Part shown: one piece after another, positions 1 to 6,212 of the stretch
Position numbering within the stretch: position 1 is the first letter of the stretch
Layout: every line of letters begins with the position of its first letter
DNA from: an uncultured Candidatus Nitrosopelagicus sp.
GTDB lineage: Archaea; Thermoproteota; Nitrososphaeria; Nitrososphaerales; Nitrosopumilaceae
DNA: 19,304 bases
Assembly (NCBI GenBank): GCA_937896695.1
Contig: CALBOT010000045.1
Coordinates: 1-19,304, forward strand
Direction of reading: 5' to 3'
The notes under the pieces: generated by a model
Database searches by the model: none
What the model saw: the letters and a program-made list of their open reading frames with translations, nothing else
Told to the model about the DNA's origin: nothing
Position numbers and translations under genes: made by a program

Positions 1-1
1 C

Positions 2-94
2 AAAATTGTAGGCTCAGACAATGTTTCAAACCAGATGGTGCATGTCACTGATGGAACAAAAACAAATGTAATCAAAAATGACAGAAGAAGATAG
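2..94 (+). CDS. C-terminal 30 residues of an unidentified protein (cut by window edge)
   Basis: Frame 2 is open from the left edge to a TAG at 92-94 and ends with the basic tail KNDRRR. Only 30 residues are visible, rich in polar residues and Val, with no motif I can assign. The gene runs in the same direction as pyrE and ends 53 bp before it. It could be the tail of a small beta-rich or nucleic-acid-binding protein, but this is a guess. An out-of-frame artefact cannot be fully excluded on so short a stretch. Confidence 0.45.
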   Translation, partial: KIVGSDNVSNQMVHVTDGTKTNVIKNDRRR

Positions 95-115
95 GCAGTT
101 TTAGTACATCCCTAA

Positions 116-123
116 CATATATT
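116..123 (+). promoter_or_regulatory. Candidate TATA box of pyrE
   Basis: The element catatatt is centred about 28 bp before the pyrE ATG. Archaeal TATA boxes sit about 26-27 bp before the transcription start, so transcription would start at or next to the ATG and give a leaderless mRNA. This agrees with the absence of any Shine-Dalgarno sequence before the gene. Confidence 0.5.
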
Positions 124-147
124 GAATACAATTTTCTAACCTTCAGT

Positions 148-750
148 ATGGAATTTGCAAAAGAATTCTCAGCGTTTCTTTATGAAAAAAAGATCATCAG
201 ATTCGGAGATTTCACCTTGGCAAGCGGAAAAAAGAGCCCATATTACATTGATTTGAGACTAGTTCCAAGCTTTCCAATTTACTATAGAAAAATGATCAAG
301 GGATTGCAAAATTTAATTGCCGAAGACATTGGATTTGAAAACTTTCACTCGCTAGTTTCAGTTCCAACAGGAGGATTGGTAGTTGCAGCATCACTTGCAA
401 CTGAAATTCTAAAACCACTCATCTATGTTAGAAAACAAGCAAAGGAACATGGAACAGGAAAAGCAGTAGAAGGTGTAACATGTCAAGACATGAAGTTACT
501 AATGATTGAAGATGTTGTAACAAGTGGCGGTTCTGTAATTAACGCAATAAAATCAATCAAAGAAGAAAAGATGCAAGTGACAGACGCATATGCAATAGTC
601 GATAGAATGGAAGGTGCAACTGAAGCATTACAAAATGAAGGCGTAAAGCTTCACAGTCTTTTAACAATCAAAGAAATTGCAGAAAGCTTGTTTGAGCAAA
701 AATTAATCTCAGAAGATGTATTAAAACAAGTTCAAGATAGAGTAAATTGA
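148..750 (+). CDS. pyrE: Orotate phosphoribosyltransferase
   Basis: This cytosolic enzyme transfers ribose-5-phosphate from PRPP to orotate, making orotidine monophosphate in pyrimidine biosynthesis. The 200-residue protein has the normal length of the family. The N-terminal FTLASGKKSPYYIDLR (about residues 22-37) is the orotate-side motif. RKQAKEHGTGKAVEG (95-109) is the flexible Lys/His catalytic loop. LLMIEDVVTSGGS (117-129) is the PRPP-binding signature with the acidic pair E121-D122. The ATG at 148 is chosen because the protein begins at the usual place for the family and a TATA box lies about 28 bp upstream, which suggests a leaderless message. No pyrF or other pyrimidine gene is visible nearby. 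The stop codon is directly followed by the antisense end of the minus-strand C/D-box RNA at 751-813, so read-through of pyrE would produce antisense of that RNA. Confidence 0.95.
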   Translation: MEFAKEFSAFLYEKKIIRFGDFTLASGKKSPYYIDLRLVPSFPIYYRKMIKGLQNLIAEDIGFENFHSLVSVPTGGLVVAASLATEILKPLIYVRKQAKEHGTGKAVEGVTCQDMKLLMIEDVVTSGGSVINAIKSIKEEKMQVTDAYAIVDRMEGATEALQNEGVKLHSLLTIKEIAESLFEQKLISEDVLKQVQDRVN

Positions 751-813
751 GGCAGCTCAGTCAAATGCCTTTACATCATTAATCAGGTATAACTCTGATT
801 CTTCATTGCAGCC
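751..813 (-). ncRNA. C/D-box 2'-O-methylation guide sRNA (candidate)
   Basis: Read on the minus strand, the order is: stem arm GGCTGC, box C ATGAAGA (806-800), 13-nt guide ATCAGAGTTATAC, box D' CTGA (786-783), 3-nt spacer, box C' ATGATGT (779-773), 12-nt guide AAAGGCATTTGA, box D CTGA (760-757), stem arm GCTGCC. The arms pair at 5 of 6 positions around a T-T mismatch. C and C' each differ from RTGATGA at one base and keep the GA needed for the kink-turn. Size and 12-13 nt guides fit archaeal sRNAs, which act with L7Ae, Nop5 and fibrillarin. From remembered archaeal/eukaryotic 23S-type sequence, both guides appear to match sites about 20 nt apart in the helix 71 region: the D guide fits CAAATGCCTT and the D' guide fits TATGACTCT with one wobble. 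The target sequence is not in this window, so that match is recall, not observation. Confidence 0.8.
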
Positions 814-835
814 AATACAGCTACATCATAGCTGG

Positions 836-848
836 AATTAAAATTTTA
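836..848 (-). promoter_or_regulatory. Candidate TATA box of the C/D-box sRNA
   Basis: On the minus strand TAAAATTTTAATT is centred about 29 bp before the predicted 5' end of the sRNA at 813. This would give the sRNA its own transcription start. The alternative is that it is cut from a tRNA-sRNA precursor, since the tRNA ends only 36 nt upstream. A T-run here could also help terminate the tRNA transcript. Confidence 0.4.
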
Positions 849-849
849 G

Positions 850-923
850 TGGGCCCGATGGGCTTCGATCCCATGGCTCCTCGGTTATGAGCCGAGTACT
901 CTACTAGGCTGAGTTACGGGCCC
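850..923 (-). tRNA. tRNA with CAT anticodon (Ile2 more likely than elongator Met)
   Basis: The minus strand folds as a complete 74-nt cloverleaf: acceptor GGGCCCG/CGGGCCC, D-stem ACTC/GAGT, anticodon stem CTCGG/CCGAG around CTCATAA (anticodon CAT), T-stem ATGGG/CCCAT and discriminator A. No CCA is encoded, as is common in archaea, and there is no intron. The anticodon stem lacks the three consecutive G-C pairs of an initiator, so this is an elongator-type tRNA. The GGGCCCG acceptor resembles archaeal tRNA-Ile2, whose C34 is changed to agmatidine to read AUA, rather than Met tRNAs as I remember them. The T-loop begins with A instead of the usual T54. Isoacceptor identity is uncertain. Confidence 0.9.
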
Positions 924-945
924 TAGAAAAAAATAATTTCAACTT

Positions 946-954
946 GGTAAAAAG
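946..954 (-). promoter_or_regulatory. Candidate TATA box of the CAT tRNA
   Basis: The minus-strand element CTTTTTACC is centred 27 bp before the tRNA 5' end, the expected spacing for an archaeal tRNA promoter. It also directly follows the CADD-like gene, so the T-run may serve as its terminator as well. Confidence 0.35.
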
Positions 955-961
955 TGTTAGA

Positions 962-1597
962 TTAGCAGTAAGACTCGTAACAACTGTCTAACAAGAGATT
1001 TTGTGCTGCAACAGATTTTTCAGCTGTTGTTAACATCAAGGAATCATCAATTGAAGTATTGTTGATAATTCTTTCCCAGGATGCTGCATGTCTAATGTCA
1101 GCAGTCATATGTTCTTCAAAGTATTCTGTTGCATCTTTTGTATCGATGCCGTAGAATTCTTTCAATCCTTCTAATTTAGTTTGACTTACTTTAGGAATTT
1201 CTTTTTCAAATGCATACATTGCACATGCGCCATTATCAAAAGAGTCCATTAGTGAACCTAAATTGGATACTGCTCTATTGGTTTTCTCAAGACCTTCATA
1301 GCCTTGTAGTTCAGATTCAGAAATTCCCATAGAACCTGCAAATTTTTCCCACAAAGGAATGTGCTCTGATTCTTCTTTCATGTTCTGAATTAACTCGTCT
1401 TTCATATCAGAAGATGCATCATTTACCATTGGTTCCATGAATTGTGGTACCTGTTTCACTAATTGGTAGTATTCTTTTGAATAACCCTTGAGTGAATCTA
1501 GTTCCAGTTTTCCATCAGACCACATCTCGTAAAATGGATGTTTGAGTAAACTTTTCTCTTCAATGATTTGATCGATTCGTTTGATTAGAGAACCCAT
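962..1597 (-). CDS. CADD/TenA-like diiron oxygenase, putative pABA synthase
   Basis: The 211-residue all-helical protein has the heme-oxygenase-like fold shared by TenA, PqqC and chlamydial CADD. N-terminal HPFYEMWSDGKL (20-31) and EKEIPK (131-136) are typical of the CADD branch. Likely metal ligands are E75 or E76 and H79 (EESEH), E131, then H163, D167 and H170 in HMTADIRH. The H-x3-D-x2-H spacing matches the CADD ligand set as I recall it. In Chlamydia and Nitrosomonas, CADD-type proteins make para-aminobenzoate from a tyrosine of their own chain, replacing pabABC. That role here is inference; the product would feed folate or methanopterin-type cofactors. Tyrosines in the N-terminal helices (Y23, Y39, Y43, Y44) are candidate donors. 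The C-terminus carries two Cys (DSCYESYC). The gene is monocistronic, with its own TATA box, and the CAT tRNA follows on the same strand. Confidence 0.8.
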   Translation of the reverse strand: MGSLIKRIDQIIEEKSLLKHPFYEMWSDGKLELDSLKGYSKEYYQLVKQVPQFMEPMVNDASSDMKDELIQNMKEESEHIPLWEKFAGSMGISESELQGYEGLEKTNRAVSNLGSLMDSFDNGACAMYAFEKEIPKVSQTKLEGLKEFYGIDTKDATEYFEEHMTADIRHAASWERIINNTSIDDSLMLTTAEKSVAAQNLLLDSCYESYC

Positions 1598-1617
1598 GAT
1601 TGATGTTCTTGAAATTA

Positions 1618-1628
1618 GGATAAAAAAG
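1618..1628 (-). promoter_or_regulatory. Candidate TATA box of the CADD-like gene
   Basis: The minus-strand element CTTTTTTATCC is centred about 26 bp before the ATG at 1597, which predicts a leaderless transcript. No Shine-Dalgarno sequence is visible before the ATG. It lies back to back with the tRNA-Glu promoter. Confidence 0.45.
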
Positions 1629-1642
1629 CTTGTGATTACAAA

Positions 1643-1652
1643 AAGTTTTATG
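1643..1652 (+). promoter_or_regulatory. Candidate TATA box of tRNA-Glu
   Basis: The plus-strand element aagttttatg is centred 28 bp before the first base of tRNA-Glu. Together with the opposing box at 1618-1628 it makes a compact divergent promoter region. Confidence 0.45.
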
Positions 1653-1675
1653 GATTAGAAGAGCCGGAATTTTAA

Positions 1676-1750
1676 GCTCCTGTAGTGTAGTCCGGTCAAG
1701 CATTTAGGCCTTTCACGCCTGAGACTCGGGTTCGAATCCCGACGGGAGCA
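1676..1750 (+). tRNA. tRNA-Glu (anticodon TTC)
   Basis: The 75-nt sequence has acceptor arms GCTCCTG and CGGGAGC (with a T-G pair at position 6), anticodon loop CTTTCAC with anticodon TTC, T-arm TCGGG/CCCGA around the standard loop TTCGAAT, and discriminator A at 1750. No CCA is encoded and no intron is present. The overall form matches archaeal tRNA-Glu, including the D-loop TAGTCCGGTCAA. Confidence 0.95.
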
Positions 1751-1765
1751 TACAGTATTCTAAAG

Positions 1766-1774
1766 TTTAATATG
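1766..1774 (+). promoter_or_regulatory. Candidate TATA box of the polyprenyl synthase gene
   Basis: The element tttaatatg is centred 35 bp before the TTG start at 1805, predicting a leader of about 8-10 nt. A tgatc sequence at 1792-1796 could pair with the 16S rRNA tail 8 nt before the TTG, although it would sit at or just before the predicted transcription start. Confidence 0.35.
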
Positions 1775-1804
1775 TTAACTTGAAAAAAAATTGATCAGAT
1801 ATTT

Positions 1805-2656
1805 TTGGACCGAAAAAATATAGAAATTAATCCACTTTTAGAAATTTACAGCAAATATATCGAGAAGATAGATTCTGCATTAGACAAAGAATTGGAATTG
1901 TACTCTGAATCAGAATTTTGTGAGCCTCTAAAATATGCATTAGAAGGTGGAAAAAGAATCAGACCAATCATCACACTGCTAGCAGCAGAATCAGTGGGCA
2001 AAATTGATGATAATGTCTACGCAGGTGCATGTGCGATTGAATTACTCCATACAGAATCAGTCATTCATGACGATATCATAGATAATGAAACTCAGAGAAG
2101 ACACAAGGATCCGTTCCATATCAAATATGGATACAACACAAGTGTTCTAACAGGAGACTTTGTTTTGGGATTGATTCTAAACATTTCATCTAGATTAGAT
2201 ACTGCAAGAGTTACAAAAGATTTGGCAACAGCTGCAATGCTAATGAGCGAAGGAGAAGTTTTAGAAGGAAAACTAGAAGAAAGCGAAGACGTGACATTTG
2301 AAGATTACATCAAGGTAATGGATTACAAGACAGCAACTGCCTTTGAGATGGCTGCAAAATTGGGCGCAGTAATTGGTGGAGGAAGTGAAGAAGAAATTTC
2401 AGGATTAGCAGAATATGGAAAAAATATTGGAATTGCATATCAGATTAAAGATGATTTGATGGATTGGAAAAATGAAGACAAATTATTCAATTTACTAGTT
2501 AAGAAAAGTTCAGACCCTAGAGTTGTATTCAACAAGATGGAAGATTTGCTCAAATCTTATGCAGAAAAAGCATCTGAGAGTCTAAGAAAAATTAAAGATT
2601 CTGATTCAAAAAACAATTTGGAAGAACTAGTAAATTTCACAGATTTTAAGGCATAA
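1805..2656 (+). CDS. Polyprenyl diphosphate synthase (geranylgeranyl type)
   Basis: This trans-isoprenyl diphosphate synthase condenses IPP with allylic diphosphates; in archaea the product feeds ether-lipid cores and quinone side chains. Visible motifs are GGKRIRP (48-54, IPP-binding), the first Asp-rich motif DDIID (89-93) followed by QRR, the KTA at 175-177 and the second Asp-rich motif DDLMD (216-220). At 283 residues it is shorter than the usual 300-330; the part after the second Asp motif is compressed. Residue -5 before the first motif, which helps set chain length, is Glu84, where small or aromatic residues are usual, so product length cannot be read off. The start is a TTG because the in-frame TGA at 1781-1783 excludes longer forms and no nearby ATG exists. 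The 3' end overlaps nuoN by 11 bp on the opposite strand. It lies next to the quinone-using complex I genes, but no functional link is shown. Confidence 0.9.
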   Translation: MDRKNIEINPLLEIYSKYIEKIDSALDKELELYSESEFCEPLKYALEGGKRIRPIITLLAAESVGKIDDNVYAGACAIELLHTESVIHDDIIDNETQRRHKDPFHIKYGYNTSVLTGDFVLGLILNISSRLDTARVTKDLATAAMLMSEGEVLEGKLEESEDVTFEDYIKVMDYKTATAFEMAAKLGAVIGGGSEEEISGLAEYGKNIGIAYQIKDDLMDWKNEDKLFNLLVKKSSDPRVVFNKMEDLLKSYAEKASESLRKIKDSDSKNNLEELVNFTDFKA

Positions 2657-4130
2657 CTGTGCTTATTGAAGGCGTAATCATTTCTACAAATTGTATTATT
2701 GGTTCTGGATAAACACCAATTGTTACCATAAAGATTACAGAGAATATCATTACACCAACAATGGATGCAGGTTCTTTGATACGTTTTTCTGTTTCACCTT
2801 CAAAGTACATCTTTCGTATAATCCAACCATAGTATGCTAGAGACAATGCACTGTTAAGAACTCCAGCTATTGCAAGCCATGGAGCCCACCATACAACACT
2901 TGTTGCATCAATGGCAGAACCAAACAGCATAAGCTTACTCCAGAATCCGTTAAGCGGTGGAACACCAGCTAATGCAAGTAATGATATGACAAGACCAAAC
3001 GCGGTGATTGGCATCTTTCTACCAAGTCCCTTGATTTTATCCATGTGTGTAACTGCAAGAGTTGTAACAATTCCTGCAACTGCAATGAATGCTGCACCTT
3101 TCATTACAGCATGGTTTAGAATGTGGAATAATGATGCCTGTAATCCCAATCCAGTAAACGGTGCAAGGGAAATACCAATCAGTATGTAACCTGCATGACC
3201 AATACTGGAATACGCAAGCATTCTTGTGAGGTTCTTTTGCATTATTGCTGCAACGTTACCAATTGTCATGGTCATTATGGCAATTACACCTAATGCCAGC
3301 GTCCAATCGAGGTTTAGTGCTGCTGCACCCATGATTATGATTCTTAGTGCTGCTGCAAATCCTGCTTTCTTAGTTCCTGCAGCTAGTAATGCGGTGATTG
3401 TTGGTGGCGAGCCTTCGTATGTATCTGGTAGCCACATGTGGAATGGGACAAGTCCCATCTTGAATCCAAATCCAGCAATGAACATACCAATTGCAAGTAA
3501 ACCAAGCGGTAACATGTCTGGAGATAGATTTGCAAATCCGTAAATGACATCACCAATGTTTGTAGAACCAGTGATTCCGTATGCAAGTGAAATACCATAA
3601 ATGATAATTCCAGAGGATAGTGCTCCAAACAAAAAGTACTTGATTGCAGCCTCGTTTGATGCTGAACTTTTTTTGTTGAATCCTGCAAGGATGTATGTAG
3701 GAATACTCATCAATTCCCATGCTACAAACAGCATAACTAGGTCGGTTGCAAATGCAATCAAGACCATACCAATTGTAGATAGTAAGATTAGTGAGAAGTA
3801 AATTGCAGGATTTGACTTCTTTCGCATGTAATTGAAAGATCCTGCTACAGTCATTATTGAAACAATAAGCATTGCAATTGCAAAGAATGAACCAAATCCA
3901 TCATCTACCAACACATCTTCAGAAAATACTGCAGCAGGAGCTAGATTGTCATCATAGAATTGGAATATTACAAATCCAAGTGCAAGTAGTAATGCACCAA
4001 ATGCAATTGCACCATAGAATGTAGAACTTCCACGCTCTCGTCTTACAACGTTGATTACAGGAATAATCATTCCGGCAATGCCTAGTATTACCATCAGAAT
4101 AATTGGAGTAGAAGTTAGTTCTATCATCAT
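2646..4130 (-). CDS. nuoN: NADH-quinone oxidoreductase-like subunit N
   Basis: This antiporter-like membrane subunit (ND2 family) of complex I is one of three proton-pumping modules, with about 14 predicted membrane helices. Conserved elements include WELMSIPTYIL with the TM5 Glu, FKMGLVPFHMWLPDTYEG with the TM7 Lys, TKKAGF with TM8 Lys, KNLTRMLAYSSIGHAGY and the late PPLNGFWSK with TM12 Lys. Length is close to the family norm of about 485. Three starts are possible: GTG 4136, ATG 4130 and ATG 4127. I prefer an ATG because AGGTG at 4138-4134 then lies 3 or 6 nt upstream as a ribosome-binding site, overlapping the nuoL stop. It is the last gene of the operon and its coding end overlaps the convergent polyprenyl synthase gene, so there is no room for a separate terminator. 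Confidence 0.95.
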   Translation of the reverse strand: MMIELTSTPIILMVILGIAGMIIPVINVVRRERGSSTFYGAIAFGALLLALGFVIFQFYDDNLAPAAVFSEDVLVDDGFGSFFAIAMLIVSIMTVAGSFNYMRKKSNPAIYFSLILLSTIGMVLIAFATDLVMLFVAWELMSIPTYILAGFNKKSSASNEAAIKYFLFGALSSGIIIYGISLAYGITGSTNIGDVIYGFANLSPDMLPLGLLAIGMFIAGFGFKMGLVPFHMWLPDTYEGSPPTITALLAAGTKKAGFAAALRIIIMGAAALNLDWTLALGVIAIMTMTIGNVAAIMQKNLTRMLAYSSIGHAGYILIGISLAPFTGLGLQASLFHILNHAVMKGAAFIAVAGIVTTLAVTHMDKIKGLGRKMPITAFGLVISLLALAGVPPLNGFWSKLMLFGSAIDATSVVWWAPWLAIAGVLNSALSLAYYGWIIRKMYFEGETEKRIKEPASIVGVMIFSVIFMVTIGVYPEPIIQFVEMITPSISTVMP

Positions 4131-4136
4131 AAACAC

Positions 4137-6209
4137 CTATAGTAACAATATCAGGACTACGAAAAGTATTCCAGCTCCAAATATGTAAAGATATGATTGT
4201 GATACGCCAGTTTGTGTTCCTTGAACAACTCTAGCACTCCAACCTACAGCCTTCTCAAATCCGATGTTCATTCCAGTATCAATTGCTGTACGTTCAAAGT
4301 ATCTCCAGATTCCGCGTGCGGCCCAGAGTGGTGCTATCACAAATCCCCAATAAACAAATGCGTTAAGATACCATCTGTTCAAGAAGAGTTTATGCATTGA
4401 ATAGAAGAAAATGTTAGAGTTTACGAATTTGACAGGATCTACCCATCGTCCAATATAGAAAATGTATCCAAGTCCAAATCCTGTAGCAAATGCAACTAGT
4501 GATGCACCTAATGCAACTGGGTTAAGTCCTGCAAGGAATCCTGGTAATGCAGATTCTTCACCATAGTAGTGAGCAGAGTGAATTCCAAATGAGTGGTCTA
4601 GATATTCATCAAAGAGGTGATGTAGTTCCTCTTCAGCAGATAATCCGATTAATCCAATTCCAATTGTTAGTACAGCAAGAATTCCATATGGGATCCACAT
4701 TGATTTTGGTGCCTCATGTACGTGGTGGCCTTCGCTTTCCATCTTTTCGATGTGTTTGCTGTTCTTTCCAAAGAAGACCATTCCAATCATTCTTGTTGTA
4801 TAAAATGCAGTAATAATTGCAGTCAAAACTGCTATAATGAATAATGGCAATGCCCATTCGCTTCCAGATTCATAAACTGTTGCAAAGATTGCATCCTTAC
4901 TCCAGAATCCTGTTGTGATAAATGGCGCACCCATTAATCCAAGTCCTGCAGCCCACATGAACGCATACGTCTTTTTCATCTGTTTTTTTAATCCGCCCAT
5001 GTCGGTCATGAATCGAGAACCTATCACATGTAACAGCGAACCTGCTGCCATGAAGAGAGATGCTTTGAACATTGCGTGAGATATTAAGTGGAAGAATCCA
5101 GCGGTATAACCATCAACATATTGTTGTGATAAACCTGCAACACCAAGTGCCAACATCATGTAACCAATTTGTGAACCAGTTGAATATGCCAAAACTTTCT
5201 TGATTTCAGGGTTAACCATTCCTTGAGTTGCCAATAACAAGGCAGTGATTGCACCAACCCAAGCTACAATTTCAAAGAATTGGTCTGCCAAGATTCCTGC
5301 CGCTGCTAATGCAAATACAATTGGTCCAAGTCTTGCAACCAAAAAGACACCAGCCTTGACCATGGTTGCTGCATGGATTAATGCAGATACTGCGGTAGGA
5401 CCTGTCATGGCCTCTAATAGCCATTCGTTAAGTGGGAATTGTGCGGATTTACCCATCGCACCACCAAAGAGTAAGACAAATGCAGGAACTAACATTCCCT
5501 GCGCAGACATTTCAACTGCCCAAGCAGTATCACCAATTAGTTCTCTAAATCCAAAGGTTCCAGCGTACATGAATAATAGTAACATTCCTGAAAGCATCAT
5601 TACATCACCGACTTTGGTCATGATGAAAGCCTTCATTCCAGCATGTGTTGGGGAGAAGTACTCCATTATTCCTAATGCGGTACGACCTTCTTGACCGACA
5701 TGATCTTTCTTCTTATCACGATACCAGAAGCTGATCAAAGCATATGATGCAAGACCTACTCCTTCCCATCCAAAGAAGACCTGTAATAGATTATCAGATA
5801 GTATGATGAGTTGCATGGAACCGATGAAGAACATCATCCAGAACCAGAATCTTGTAATGTCTTTGTCACCTTTCATGTAACCTGTACTGTAACACATGAT
5901 GAGGAAGGAAATCCATCCAACAACATTTGACATTATAACTGAGAGAGGATCTGCAAGGACACCTGCTTTGAGACCAATTGCATCAATCCACATGATTTGA
6001 TGATGAATCTCATGTGCTTGAAGTGCCATTGGGAATAAGGTTGCTGCAGAAATTGCACTCATTGCTGCAAATGCAACTGCAACTCTACCAGTAGTTAATT
6101 TTGAAAATTTACCAACAGCTGGAATAATCATTGCTGCAGCAAATGGAAGAATCCAGATTAACCAAACATTTAGTTCACTTACAGGAATTCCAAAGAAGTC
6201 GTATGCCAT
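4137..6209 (-). CDS. nuoL: NADH-quinone oxidoreductase-like subunit L
   Basis: This is the distal antiporter-like subunit (ND5 family) of complex I, 690 residues, with about 16 membrane helices and the C-terminal lateral helix and anchor. Landmarks are FFGWEGVGLASY with TM5 E149, KSAQFPLNEWLLEAMTGPT with TM7 K254, ATMVKAGVF with TM8 K285, the KKVLAYSTGSQIGY segment and TTGFWSKDA with K438. The usual HxWLPDAM is NEWLLEAM here. A long Lys/Gln-rich loop (about 164-188) follows TM5 and a His-rich loop (HHVHEAPK, 495-502) lies near the C-terminal helix. The ATG at 6209 is 3 bp after the nuoM stop, with a G-rich stretch upstream serving as ribosome-binding site. The order M-L-N instead of the bacterial L-M-N is a feature of this operon. 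Confidence 0.96.
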   Translation of the reverse strand: MAYDFFGIPVSELNVWLIWILPFAAAMIIPAVGKFSKLTTGRVAVAFAAMSAISAATLFPMALQAHEIHHQIMWIDAIGLKAGVLADPLSVIMSNVVGWISFLIMCYSTGYMKGDKDITRFWFWMMFFIGSMQLIILSDNLLQVFFGWEGVGLASYALISFWYRDKKKDHVGQEGRTALGIMEYFSPTHAGMKAFIMTKVGDVMMLSGMLLLFMYAGTFGFRELIGDTAWAVEMSAQGMLVPAFVLLFGGAMGKSAQFPLNEWLLEAMTGPTAVSALIHAATMVKAGVFLVARLGPIVFALAAAGILADQFFEIVAWVGAITALLLATQGMVNPEIKKVLAYSTGSQIGYMMLALGVAGLSQQYVDGYTAGFFHLISHAMFKASLFMAAGSLLHVIGSRFMTDMGGLKKQMKKTYAFMWAAGLGLMGAPFITTGFWSKDAIFATVYESGSEWALPLFIIAVLTAIITAFYTTRMIGMVFFGKNSKHIEKMESEGHHVHEAPKSMWIPYGILAVLTIGIGLIGLSAEEELHHLFDEYLDHSFGIHSAHYYGEESALPGFLAGLNPVALGASLVAFATGFGLGYIFYIGRWVDPVKFVNSNIFFYSMHKLFLNRWYLNAFVYWGFVIAPLWAARGIWRYFERTAIDTGMNIGFEKAVGWSARVVQGTQTGVSQSYLYIFGAGILFVVLILLL

Positions 6210-6212
6210 AGC

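Noticed and set aside
782..799. Inverted repeat ATCAG/CTGAT after pyrE as a terminator hairpin
   Set aside because: The five-base arms are explained by the D' box and the start of the first guide of the C/D-box RNA; there is no T-run after it on the plus strand.
2911..3543. Two plus-strand open frames opposite nuoN
   Set aside because: Composition mirrors the antisense of a membrane protein, and nuoN is unambiguous.
3383..3688. 101-codon minus-strand frame inside nuoN
   Set aside because: It is an alternative frame of nuoN with no ribosome-binding site or recognisable protein features.
5245..5694. 149-codon open frame on the plus strand
   Set aside because: It lies wholly inside nuoL on the other strand; its translation is Pro/Ala/Asn-rich without a motif, a mirror of membrane-protein codons.
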